From positions 1 to 48,169 of the IMG/VR virus record IMGVR_UViG_3300037153_000516: DNA of 48,169 nt. The stretch is one strand, 5' to 3'. The stretch's first letter is position 1. Each line of letters opens with the position of its first letter. The stretch comes from a virus. Shown piece after piece: positions 39,701 through 47,967 of this stretch. Below the pieces are notes generated by a model. That model searched no databases, was not told the origin of the DNA, and saw only the letters and a list, made by a program, of their open reading frames with translations. A program made the position numbers and the translations under genes.

Positions 39701-40788
39701 CCGAGGCGCTTCCCGATGGCGCGGCGAAGTGGGTTCAGATTGGCGTCAAGCACGTCATCCATTCGGGGATCGCGGGCTTGCTGGTCACCACGGTTCCGGA
39801 CAACAACCAGATCCAGTGCAACGAGTTCATCGGATCGTCTGACAATTGGGTCGGCCGCATCGTGAGCGCCATCGGAGACGCAACCGACGGCGTCGCTCCG
39901 CTCTGGAATTTCACGGTGACGGGTTTCGACTCGACCACCGGCACGCTCACGGTTTCGCCGGATTGCGTCCATCCCGGCGACTCCACCAATACCGTCAAAG
40001 CGAACGACGTCCTGATCGTCCGCAGCATCGTCGACAGCATTTCATCGGACGGGCTGACGGTCACCGACTCCATGTGGAACAACAGCGTCGGCAAAAGCCA
40101 GTTCGGAGGAGACGATCCGAGCTGGGCCGGTCTCGCGCCTGGCGCGGAGATCGGTAACGTGTACCGGATCATCCGCGGCGCGGGCATGGGCCAGTTCGCG
40201 ACGATCCTCGCCAACGACTATCTGAGCGTCACGCTCGCCACGCCGTTGGTGGGCGTCGATGCGACGAGCATCGGCATCGTCGAGGAGCATGCCTGGGCCG
40301 ACACCGGGCAGAGCTCGCCGGTGCTGGTCCCGGCCGCCGGCCAGAGCGTCCAGGTGCGGATCCCGGTCGATAACCTGGCGAACGTAGTGGGCCTGGTCGG
40401 CGGATTTCTGAACGACGGCAACGGCCACATTACCGACGAATCGCTCGCCGTCTATCGGGAGATCTTCATCTTCGGCCAGCCGCCCAGCGTCCGCACCGCC
40501 GGTCCCGATCCCGGTCCCTGGCAGGTGGAAGCGACGGATCAAACGGTAAACGTCGATACCGGCGCGAACGACGTGACGCTCGATCTGCCGGATCTGGCCT
40601 CTTACGAGGGACGCACGCTTTTGATTTTCAACCTGGGCGCGAACCGGGTGCTCATCGACGCGCTCGTGGGCCAAACCTTCTTCGACGGAAACACGGAGAT
40701 CATCCTCGAAAACCAGGGCGATAGTGTGAGAATTACTTCAGCCGGAAACTACACCACGCCGGCGATGAAACGAGCGATACGGCGATGA
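36730..40788 (+). CDS. Tail tip protein, M-L-J-like fusion
   Basis: A 1352-residue protein starting at GTG next to the previous stop. Residues 1-140 form a second M-like module (RVRRDHLNFKEYEAVKAHWE). Residues 150-330 are gpL-like and carry Cys300, Cys309, Cys318 and Cys325 (TCWKVYKGRYC...TCDKSYQAC), the Fe-S cluster motif of lambda gpL. Residues about 330-900 form the J-like hub, whose ring holds the tip. From about 870 on, fibronectin-like and beta domains follow. It combines three lambda proteins in one chain. No lambda K or I genes are seen. Confidence 0.85.
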   Translation: MPDNLGPIVIPDPPVISAFPIPVDWGGGLDYNVPIAIHVFDQPGLKTEQRFVLGPGAPRLRVRRDHLNFKEYEAVKAHWEQAQAQYASFPIAVAGPQGLETWNVRYENPDISFDHLAGMLTSEFGITFLVMPEPTPVWNSTNQVTRFPDSVFEAALAQETQHVYPLILIQPQARNPDGSLQNGPVYISNQRIQVDGNVYLPRLLTWSGISQTLGETSDSAQFTFGNADDVFTQWANQVNLYRAVVQFSLFHLDSGYLCYLWGGYALQWALDTSGRFVLPCSSGTFELTLGYPMRTITRTCWKVYKGRYCPSTSSFPTCDKSYQACIDRGVQTSFGGVVVPQQAVRVKDSTTGVLGWGRSWMTSVTVSNDTIYQNPLQEVWTDEAMPVVAPVAAGRDENDYYAALGIVSDGPIGKYNPDLVLQELDNQPPHDAFHNGGWRGILGNDPADPNSDFVGIDQAPWNTVPPGSTYSGGLAFVEIRRTDAAGLQVAPITDHSITANVLLGVGGWVWSAPGARVWQPGLSNCVWVAVNVYLRAMGLRLDPSRASAIPPSVMEQYFNVNQAIAMAAVCDLLVDKILPVTTPPTQENQFPFRGVLKERKPVKDWLTEILNCCLGYWTFVNGQLWIGIRYHAVPTDAFTQAHLKWKSLKIAPVKPAFNWLQVQFGDEEYDFQLNNVTLYDIDHASLIGTPESPTYLQSTMNLIGVSNLSQASRIIITRLREETGGLVLRDSSGNVTTDEQLVARNFSFTTTILALKNMVGDVISLTHPKMPGGSGKGRIISWNLNPDFSIDIQAECVTDSMYQYDTGPLPQSVNPPPVPPERTGSPIGLVWMPDYLAAFEGDPLYPDPAERTFALWQDYNIAKDGSWAPALYIAGYLNVNTFVSIDKPAIASISPAGGGNLAGGQTVYAAVTVRDASGRPATPSKVSAVFLQTGTSSQSVALTILPPPAGTTWAGWDIWAGTDRRAIAWQDGGTGAIPASYTLTGPLHRYTEALPDGAAKWVQIGVKHVIHSGIAGLLVTTVPDNNQIQCNEFIGSSDNWVGRIVSAIGDATDGVAPLWNFTVTGFDSTTGTLTVSPDCVHPGDSTNTVKANDVLIVRSIVDSISSDGLTVTDSMWNNSVGKSQFGGDDPSWAGLAPGAEIGNVYRIIRGAGMGQFATILANDYLSVTLATPLVGVDATSIGIVEEHAWADTGQSSPVLVPAAGQSVQVRIPVDNLANVVGLVGGFLNDGNGHITDESLAVYREIFIFGQPPSVRTAGPDPGPWQVEATDQTVNVDTGANDVTLDLPDLASYEGRTLLIFNLGANRVLIDALVGQTFFDGNTEIILENQGDSVRITSAGNYTTPAMKRAIRR

Positions 40789-43700
40789 AGCTTCCACGGG
40801 TTCGCGCCACTCCGCCCCCCACGCGCAACTGGCTCTACGACAAAGGCAGCGCCACGGGCGGCGGGGGGAGCACGGGCACGGCCCCGCCCGTCACGATCAT
40901 CACCGACCCGGCGGATCCCAACGGGCCGCGCATCATCGAGCGGCAAGACCGCACCGTCGAGGTGGATCTGTCTTACACCACCGACCCGACCGCCACGAGC
41001 GCGAATTTTACGGGCGTCGCGATCTATGTCGAAGACCCCGACATCAGCACCCAGCCCAAGGCTCCGCTCGACGGCACCCGCCAGTTGGGAAGCGTTTCCG
41101 CGCCGACGGCCCAGGTGAGCGGCCGCCAGGTCCCGATCTTCTACAACGACCAGGCCATCGCGGCGCCGGTGAGCGGCGGCGAGATCGGCTCGGTGACGCT
41201 CTTGGTCGAGGATGAGCCCAGCGACCGCAACATCCGCGTGTATCTCCCCTCCTACGGACCCAATTCCAACGCGGTCCTCGTACCGGCGAATCTACATGGG
41301 GAGACCATCAGCCCGAATATCGTGCTTGCGATCCCGGCCGCGACCGAGCAGTATGTCAGCGGCCAGGAGTTCGCCTGGCTCATCCAGAATCCGCGCGTGG
41401 TCGTCATCCCCGACTACAACAACCCGACGCCGACCTATTCGCTCCAGTTCTTCTACGATCCGCCGGCCGAGATGGAGACGGATCCGCCCGCGCCGCTTCC
41501 CGCCGGGATGAACCCCTTCGGGGGCGTGCGGATTTACTACGCCTATCTGAATGCGAGCGGCGTGCCGCAATTTCCCGCGACCGATTCCGGCATCAACGTG
41601 CCGATCGCGCAGGCGCAGGGCGGCATCAAGAGCCCCGCCTACGACGTGGGCGGCGGCGGCAAGTTCTGGGTGTACTTCGATTCGGAAGACAACGCGACGC
41701 CGCTCGGCTTGCACGTCAACACGATCATCCTGGGCCTCACGCCCTACGTCGAGGTCGATATCGTCTGGCCTCCCGGCGGCGGCGATTCGGGCCTCGACGT
41801 CCTGGGTTTGACGCTGTCTAACCCGCGCCTGGCGTGGCAACCGGACGGCTCGCTCTGGGCCGAGGCGGATCTCGCCTGGACGAATCCGGCTTCCAGCCGC
41901 TACGGCGGCGTCGCGTTTTACAAGACCGCCGTGAACGGGGCGCTCACCGCGCCGCCGGTCGGATACGGCGGCCAGCAGGGGAGCTCGGTCACGCACTTGA
42001 CGCTCCAGGTGACGGACTTTCCGAAGGCTCCCGAGGACTGGACGATCACCGCGATCAGCGTCGATTCGACGGGGCAGCAGAACGACGATCCCAATAACCC
42101 GCAGCATTCTCCGCATGTGACCTGGCACATCGGTCCTCCGAGTTCATTTCCGACAGGCAAAGAATATGCACCGCTGGTGAACATCGCGGGCGTGACGATC
42201 ACCACCGATCAGCAGGTATCGAGCGACGGCGTGCAGATGATGCGGTTTGAGATCAAGGGCTGGTCCGACCCTCCGGACAACCAGTTCGGCGGCGTCAAGA
42301 TCGCGATGCAGGATAACGTCGGGATCACTTACTGGGACGCGGGAAAACAGACCAGTCTTACGACTCCCTGGCAGCCGGCGGTGAGCGCGCAGAATTTGAC
42401 GTTTGACTGGCTAAGCTACGATCCGCAAAACAACATCAACAGCATCCTTCCCGGCGTGACTCCATCCAAAACGGTCGCTTTCTCTCCGAATCCAGGGCAG
42501 GTCCAAGCGACCTTGCTTCCCGATAAGTTTTTCAACCAGAACGAATTTCAATGGGTCGGGCCGAACCCTCCCGTGGCTCTTACGGACGGTTTAAACGCCA
42601 AGCTCATCTCAGCCGGAAAGATCCAGGTGGGATCGACGCTTCGCGTGGGCGGCGCGCCGGCCTCGAGCGGCCTGGGACCTAGCTTCGCCGGCCAGAACGG
42701 CCAGGTCGCGGTGTATTCGAGCGGCGTCGATCCCGGCGACAGCGGAACGCCGACGCTGCGCGCCTGGATGGGCCAGCAGACCAATCAGGCGCTGCCCGAC
42801 GGCTCGACAGCCACGGTCTACGGCGGGTGGTTCAGCGCGTTGTACGTCGGAGGGCGCGATCCCCGAACCGCGCCGTTTTTCGTGAATAACGGCGGCATCG
42901 TGCAGGTCGGCGGCTGGGACGTCCAGACCCAGCTCGGGACGACGTATTACCCCTACATCAGCATCCGCACCAAGACCAACCTCGAGGTCGGGCGCATCGG
43001 CGCGCGCATTGCGGTAGGTCCGAGCGGCGCGCTCGTGCCTACGGGCGATCTCGCCGATATCGGCGGCGCCTGGTTTACCCAGTTCGCGCTCGGCGGCCAA
43101 AATCTCGCGGACTGGCGGCTGCTCTGTCCCGGCGACAACAGCATCCGGGTCCGCAACATCAACCGTTTTGAAATCGATTACTACGTCAACACCCCGCCCA
43201 ACCCGCCCTACAACCAGGCCTATCAACTGCTCCTCGGCACCGACACCGCTTATGTCGTGAGCATGAGCGCATACAAATTCCCCGGAATCTCGCTCATGCG
43301 CGCGACCCAGAATCCGGATCTGAGCCTCACGCCGACCACGCACGGGATCCGGATCATCAACCGCGGCGTGGTTTTAGGCTCCGACACGGTCCCGAATTTG
43401 GGAGCGTTCGTGACCTTCAACGGCGATCAGACCGGCGGCGACGCCGATCCGTTTTATTGCTCGCTCACGATGAGAAGCCCCGCCAGCGGCAACCTCAACG
43501 TGCAACTGAACAGCGGCGCGACGGGACTTTCGGCCGCGCAAAACGCCGCCTCTTCCTTCTATCTCTTCGACGGCTCCAACGTTCAGAATTTCGGAGTCGA
43601 TCAATCGGGCAACGTCTTGTTCCGCAGCTCGCTTTACTTCTCACCGCGAAATCTACAATTGACCGATCCCAATACCGGCGCCTGGATCGGCCCGATGAGT

Positions 43701-44132
43701 CCCGCGAGCCTCGCGCCTCAGTCGCTCGTCATCAAAGACAACGGCGCGATCTCCGCCGGCGACGGCAGCGTTTCGCCGCCCGCGTTCGGCGCTGTCATCA
43801 ACTGGCAAGGATTCGCTTCCTTTCGAGGAATTGCGGTCGGGCCGTCTAGTCCTGGTAAGACGGTGATCGACGCCAACGGCAGACTTACAGCGTTTGGAGG
43901 CGCGGTGATAACCACTCCGGCGGGAGGATACTTCATTGTTCAGAATCCGTCGGGAGGGACCTTATTTGCGGTGGATAGTCTGGGGAATGCATCCGCGACG
44001 GGAAACATCACCGCGTCGGGCTTTCAGACGGCGGGACAGACGGGACAAAGCGCGATATTCCTATTGCTCGGCACGGATGGCCACACGTATTATCAATGCA
44101 CCTTCACCAACGGAATCTTGACTGCGGTTTAA
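40785..44132 (+). CDS. Tail fibre / host-recognition protein
   Basis: A 1115-residue beta-rich protein that overlaps the tip gene by 4 bp. Residues 1-600 contain about four Ig/fibronectin-like repeats, each with a FGGVRI- or YGGVAFY-type strand and a SSVTHLTLQVTDFPKAP-type turn. The C-terminal half is a beta-prism-like fibre with VQVGGWDVQTQLGTTYYPYI and Gly/Asn-rich turns and an end like IFLLLGTDGHTYYQCTF. It is probably the central or side fibre that touches the receptor. Confidence 0.8.
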   Translation: MKLPRVRATPPPTRNWLYDKGSATGGGGSTGTAPPVTIITDPADPNGPRIIERQDRTVEVDLSYTTDPTATSANFTGVAIYVEDPDISTQPKAPLDGTRQLGSVSAPTAQVSGRQVPIFYNDQAIAAPVSGGEIGSVTLLVEDEPSDRNIRVYLPSYGPNSNAVLVPANLHGETISPNIVLAIPAATEQYVSGQEFAWLIQNPRVVVIPDYNNPTPTYSLQFFYDPPAEMETDPPAPLPAGMNPFGGVRIYYAYLNASGVPQFPATDSGINVPIAQAQGGIKSPAYDVGGGGKFWVYFDSEDNATPLGLHVNTIILGLTPYVEVDIVWPPGGGDSGLDVLGLTLSNPRLAWQPDGSLWAEADLAWTNPASSRYGGVAFYKTAVNGALTAPPVGYGGQQGSSVTHLTLQVTDFPKAPEDWTITAISVDSTGQQNDDPNNPQHSPHVTWHIGPPSSFPTGKEYAPLVNIAGVTITTDQQVSSDGVQMMRFEIKGWSDPPDNQFGGVKIAMQDNVGITYWDAGKQTSLTTPWQPAVSAQNLTFDWLSYDPQNNINSILPGVTPSKTVAFSPNPGQVQATLLPDKFFNQNEFQWVGPNPPVALTDGLNAKLISAGKIQVGSTLRVGGAPASSGLGPSFAGQNGQVAVYSSGVDPGDSGTPTLRAWMGQQTNQALPDGSTATVYGGWFSALYVGGRDPRTAPFFVNNGGIVQVGGWDVQTQLGTTYYPYISIRTKTNLEVGRIGARIAVGPSGALVPTGDLADIGGAWFTQFALGGQNLADWRLLCPGDNSIRVRNINRFEIDYYVNTPPNPPYNQAYQLLLGTDTAYVVSMSAYKFPGISLMRATQNPDLSLTPTTHGIRIINRGVVLGSDTVPNLGAFVTFNGDQTGGDADPFYCSLTMRSPASGNLNVQLNSGATGLSAAQNAASSFYLFDGSNVQNFGVDQSGNVLFRSSLYFSPRNLQLTDPNTGAWIGPMSPASLAPQSLVIKDNGAISAGDGSVSPPAFGAVINWQGFASFRGIAVGPSSPGKTVIDANGRLTAFGGAVITTPAGGYFIVQNPSGGTLFAVDSLGNASATGNITASGFQTAGQTGQSAIFLLLGTDGHTYYQCTFTNGILTAV

Positions 44133-44145
44133 AAAAAGGAGACAC

Positions 44146-44469
44146 ATGCAAAGGACAATCAGCCTGGATCAACAAGAGCGGCAATCGCTCGCGCCGCTCG
44201 AAATGGAGAACCTGCAGCTCCACGCGCGGTCCGACATTCTCAAACGGGAGATGGAAGGACTCAATGCGCGGCTCGCCGTGAACGAGGAGCAGCAACGGAA
44301 GTTTATTCGGGACGCAGTCGCCGGCCGCGGGATAAGTCGGTTCGATAATGCGCAATTCAGCGAAGGCGGCAACATCATGGTGACCTTGCCCGACGAGCCG
44401 GCGGCAGTTCCCGCAGTAATCATTCCGCCGGCGCGTCCCAACGGCGCGGCGTCGGAAATGACCGAATAA
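44146..44469 (+). CDS. Small coiled-coil protein between fibre genes
   Basis: A 107-residue protein. Residues about 5-70 form a Gln/Glu/Leu helix with heptad character (EMENLQLHARSDILKREMEG), and the tail is Pro/Ala-rich. AAAGGAG precedes the ATG. It could be a fibre chaperone or a linker that trimerises with the next fibre. It is not a recognised family. Confidence 0.6.
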   Translation: MQRTISLDQQERQSLAPLEMENLQLHARSDILKREMEGLNARLAVNEEQQRKFIRDAVAGRGISRFDNAQFSEGGNIMVTLPDEPAAVPAVIIPPARPNGAASEMTE

Positions 44470-44516
44470 GAGGAATTTCACTGCGGGATGCTCCGCGAAA
44501 AAGAAAGGAGCATGAC

Positions 44517-47372
44517 ATGGCGTGGCTCAGTCGAAATAATTTTTCTCCGTCGGATTATTTGGACGCGAATGATCTTAATAATCTGGCGAACGACGATAGG
44601 AACTGGTCCGGCGATGTGAATGGCGGTGGCCACACGCTGAGCAACGTCATCATCGCGGGCTCGGTCACAGCCGGCATGCCGGATCCGACGACGACGCTCG
44701 GCGATTTGATTGTCCGAGGCCCAGGCGCGCCTCCGACCAGGCTGGGCGTGGGATCAAACGGCCAGGTGCTGACCGCCGATAGCACGCAGACGCTTGGCGT
44801 AGCCTGGAAGACTCCCGTCGCGGCGAGTCCGGTGGCGAGCGTGTTCGGCCGAACCGGCGCGATTGTCGCGACCAAGGATGACTACAGCGTAAGCCAGATT
44901 ACCGGTGCGCTCGCGGATCCGACCAGCACCAAAGGCGACCTGCTGGCGCGCGGCGCTTCCCAGATCAATCGTCTGGGCGTGGGCGCGGACGGACTGGTGC
45001 TCACCGCCGATAGCGCCAACGCGCTGGGCGTGAGCTGGAAACCCGCGGCGGGAGGTGTCGCGACCGTGTTCGGCAGATCGGGCGCCGTCATCGCGAAGAC
45101 GGACGACTACACCGCCGCGCAGGTTACCGGCGCGGTGCCGAATACTGTCCAGGTGGTCGCGGGCGCGGGTATGAGCGGCGGGGGCCCGCTGAGCGCCAAC
45201 GTGACGCTGAACGCGCTGGTCACCAGCGTCTTCGGAAGGACAGGCGCGGTGGCGCTTACCGCTGCCGATATCAGCACCGGCGGCGGCGTGCCGGCGACGC
45301 GGCAAGTGCTTCCCGGCGCGGGCATGACGGGCGGCGGAAATTTGGGCGCCGACATTACGCTGAGCGCCGCGGTCACGTCGGTATTCGGCCGCACCGGGCC
45401 CGTGGCTCTGACGGCCGCGGACCTTACCGGCGCGGGCGGGGTATTGTCTTCGCGGCAGATCATCGCCGGGACCGGGTTGACGGGAGGCGGCGATCTGAGC
45501 GCGGACAGGACGCTGTCGGTCGTTCCCGGCTCGGTTAATCAACTGGTCGCTGTCGCCTACGCGGGAACCGTAAAGGGAACGCGGCCCACCGTGAATTTCA
45601 TATCCGGCGGCGGCGTGAGCATCACAGTCGCCGATGATCCTGCTACCAGCTCCGTAGACGTGACGCTCGGGGTTACAAGCTCGGCCGTGGGCGTGGCGGT
45701 CGGCGGAGTCGCCAAAGGCACCCGTCCGACCATCAACTTCATTCCCGGCTCGAATGTTCTGATCAGCGGAGCGGATAACTCCACCGGGAACAGCGTCGAT
45801 GTCACCATCAGTGCGTCCATCTCGGGAAGCGCCGGCGCTCAGACGCCATGGGTGACGAATATCGATGCCGCGAGTTTCCAACTTGCGAATGTGAGTTATA
45901 TCGGCGTCAACCGGCCAGCCGATAGCCCCAACGCCCACATTTCGATCAACAGTACGAGCACCGACGGCCTGAAAATCTCCAACAGTTCGGCGAGCGGCCT
46001 GGCGCAAGCCACGCTTCAGAACAGCGATTCGAGCGCGAAGCTGATTCTGATCGCTTCGGGACCGACTGCCGCGGCCAACCCGAGCACTGCGCAAATCAAC
46101 ACTGCCGGCCCGCTCCTGCTTGTGACCAACGGCGTCGAAGCGATGCGGATCTCCGCCGCGCAGCGGGTCCTCGTCGGGACCAAGACCGACGACGGGACGA
46201 ATTTGCTCCAGGTGAACGGCAAGATCAAGTCGCTTTCGGGAGGGATCGTTTTTCCGGACTCGACGATCCAGACGACCGCCGCGGTGAGCGGTTTTGCCGA
46301 TCCGACGACCACCAAGGGCGACTTGATCGCCCATGGGACCACCACCACGCGGCTTCCGGTGGGCGCGGACGGACTGGTGCTCACCGCTGACAGCACCCAG
46401 ACGCTGGGCGTCGGGTGGAAGGCGGCGGTGGGGGGCGTATCGAGCTTCAACACGCGCACTGGCGCGGTTGTTCCCGCTAAGGACGATTACACGGTGGCGC
46501 AGGTCAGCGGAGCCGTGCCCAACACCACGCAGGTGATCGCGGGAACGGGCCTGACCGGAGGCGGGTCACTCTCCGGCAACGTGACGCTCAACGCGAATGT
46601 CTCCGGTATTCAGACGCCCTGGCTGGGCGACATCGATGCGTCAAGTCACTTCCTGAACAACGTGTTCGCCATTGGAATCGGGACCGCCGCCAGCTCCAGT
46701 TATCCGCTGTATATTTTGCGCAACGTTGCGGGCGCCGCCTATTGTCCCTATGCGCAAAACACCAATTCCGCAGGCTGGTCCGGCGCCCTTTACGCCAACA
46801 ATCTGGCGAATGCCCTCGCCATAGGCTGCTTCAGCACCGACTACTCCTTCGGCTTTGTCGCGAACACCGCGTTCATCCAGGCTTATGGCGGGATTGACCT
46901 GGCTTTCATCACCGGCGCGGAGCAAGCCGAGCGCATGCGCATCGCCAGCGCGGGAAACGTGGGGATTGGAACGCCGACGCCGGGATACATGCTCGATGTG
47001 TACGGGCCCACTGCCAGCGCCGCCGCCGCGATCCATCTTTCGAGCGACGGATCCGACAATGGAGCTTATTTTCAGACCTACACCGGCGGCCGGGCGCTGG
47101 TGGTGGCCGGCGCAACCTTGACGAGCGCGGCGCAGTGGATTCCCAAGCAATCGAGCGCCATGGGGATGCACATGATCCCTGGAAACGCGGTCAATTTTTT
47201 TGCCAGCGCGGCATTGACGGCGGGAGTGGCCTTCACGCCCACGGTGGTGTTTCAGATTCTGGCGGCGGGCGGCCTGGGCGCTCCGCTGTTGCCCGGCAGC
47301 AATCCCGGCGCGGGATCCAAGCAATTCTGGTACGACCCATCCGACGGAAACCGGGTTAAATTCGCGGCATAA
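44517..47372 (+). CDS. Second tail fibre protein with repeated beta modules
   Basis: A 951-residue protein with AAAGGAG before the ATG. At residues about 60-400 it carries repeated modules of two kinds: GVGxxGxVLTADSxxxLGVxWK (three copies: near 44750, 44980 and 46360) and VFGRTGAVxxLTAAD or SFNTRTGAVVPAKDDYT (six copies). They are separated by GAGMTGGGNLGADITLSA units. These read like trimeric beta-roll stalks of soil-phage fibres. The C-terminal 280 residues form a more varied knob, ending NPGAGSKQFWYDPSDGNRVK. It is likely the main receptor-binding fibre. Confidence 0.85.
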   Translation: MAWLSRNNFSPSDYLDANDLNNLANDDRNWSGDVNGGGHTLSNVIIAGSVTAGMPDPTTTLGDLIVRGPGAPPTRLGVGSNGQVLTADSTQTLGVAWKTPVAASPVASVFGRTGAIVATKDDYSVSQITGALADPTSTKGDLLARGASQINRLGVGADGLVLTADSANALGVSWKPAAGGVATVFGRSGAVIAKTDDYTAAQVTGAVPNTVQVVAGAGMSGGGPLSANVTLNALVTSVFGRTGAVALTAADISTGGGVPATRQVLPGAGMTGGGNLGADITLSAAVTSVFGRTGPVALTAADLTGAGGVLSSRQIIAGTGLTGGGDLSADRTLSVVPGSVNQLVAVAYAGTVKGTRPTVNFISGGGVSITVADDPATSSVDVTLGVTSSAVGVAVGGVAKGTRPTINFIPGSNVLISGADNSTGNSVDVTISASISGSAGAQTPWVTNIDAASFQLANVSYIGVNRPADSPNAHISINSTSTDGLKISNSSASGLAQATLQNSDSSAKLILIASGPTAAANPSTAQINTAGPLLLVTNGVEAMRISAAQRVLVGTKTDDGTNLLQVNGKIKSLSGGIVFPDSTIQTTAAVSGFADPTTTKGDLIAHGTTTTRLPVGADGLVLTADSTQTLGVGWKAAVGGVSSFNTRTGAVVPAKDDYTVAQVSGAVPNTTQVIAGTGLTGGGSLSGNVTLNANVSGIQTPWLGDIDASSHFLNNVFAIGIGTAASSSYPLYILRNVAGAAYCPYAQNTNSAGWSGALYANNLANALAIGCFSTDYSFGFVANTAFIQAYGGIDLAFITGAEQAERMRIASAGNVGIGTPTPGYMLDVYGPTASAAAAIHLSSDGSDNGAYFQTYTGGRALVVAGATLTSAAQWIPKQSSAMGMHMIPGNAVNFFASAALTAGVAFTPTVVFQILAAGGLGAPLLPGSNPGAGSKQFWYDPSDGNRVKFAA

Positions 47373-47388
47373 AAAGGAGACTTCGACG

Positions 47389-47673
47389 ATGGCTCTCACT
47401 TACGACGACAGCGCTCAGTTGATGAACGATGCCCAATTTCGCGGCCGCGTCAAAGTCGCGGCGCTTACTTACGCCCAATACATCGCGCTCCAGCCGGCGA
47501 CTTCGGGCGCGCGCATCCGATGGGCGCAACAGGTTATGCAGCAGCCGGACGCGATGGCCACGGTGCTGACTCCGCCGACCGTGATGAATCCGAACGTGCA
47601 GGCGGCGGGCGCGGCGATCACCGATCCCGACTTGCAATCGGCGGTGCAAGCCGTGGCCGACGTAATGATGTAG
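47389..47673 (+). CDS. Small tail-associated hypothetical protein
   Basis: A 94-residue protein, last of the late operon, AAAAAGGAG upstream. Residues about 10-60 are helical (FRGRVKVAALTYAQYIALQP), then a Pro/Val turn, then another helix. Similar small proteins follow fibre genes in soil phages. It could be a fibre-assembly or lysis-related factor, but nothing in the sequence shows it. Its stop touches the stop of the convergent repressor. Confidence 0.6.
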   Translation: MALTYDDSAQLMNDAQFRGRVKVAALTYAQYIALQPATSGARIRWAQQVMQQPDAMATVLTPPTVMNPNVQAAGAAITDPDLQSAVQAVADVMM

Positions 47674-47967
47674 TTACTTCGGCTTTTTGCGGCGGATCCG
47701 CCGCAGAGTCGCTTCATATTCCCGCGCGAAGGCGCGGAGGCTCACGTTGAGCGTCCGCAACAGCTTCAGGATCGTTTCGAGCGACGGGTTGTGCAGGCCG
47801 CGCTCGAGTCCGCTCATGTAACGGCGATCGACCCTGCTGTCGAACGCGAGCCGCTCCTGGGAAACGCCGGCGGCGTGGCGCAGCTTCCGTATGGTTTCCG
47901 AGAAGGCCTGCCGGACTTCGCCCCGATTCGACGCCGATCGCACGTTTTCACCCACGTCTGCTTCCAC
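47674..47967 (-). CDS. XRE-family HTH regulator
   Basis: A 97-residue XRE regulator with a GTG start. Residues about 22-77 form the five-helix domain: FSETIRKLRHAAGVSQERLA, DRRYMSGLERGLHNPSLETI and LKLLRTLNVS. This family represses phage promoters as a dimer. The C-terminus is strongly basic (RRIRRKKPK). It overlaps the upstream, joint-spanning XRE gene by 20 bp, so the two are transcribed together. It converges with the late operon, where stops meet at 47673/47674. It is a lysogeny repressor candidate. Confidence 0.85.
   Translation of the reverse strand: MEADVGENVRSASNRGEVRQAFSETIRKLRHAAGVSQERLAFDSRVDRRYMSGLERGLHNPSLETILKLLRTLNVSLRAFAREYEATLRRIRRKKPK

Noticed and set aside
37366-39972. Very long open frame on the minus strand opposite the tail-tip gene
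   Set aside because: It is a codon-bias shadow of the GC-rich tip gene: Arg/Asp/Gly-rich, no ribosome site, and antisense to a clear gene. The same holds for the long minus frames at 22747-24366, 21114-22262, 26975-27889 and 44754-46334.
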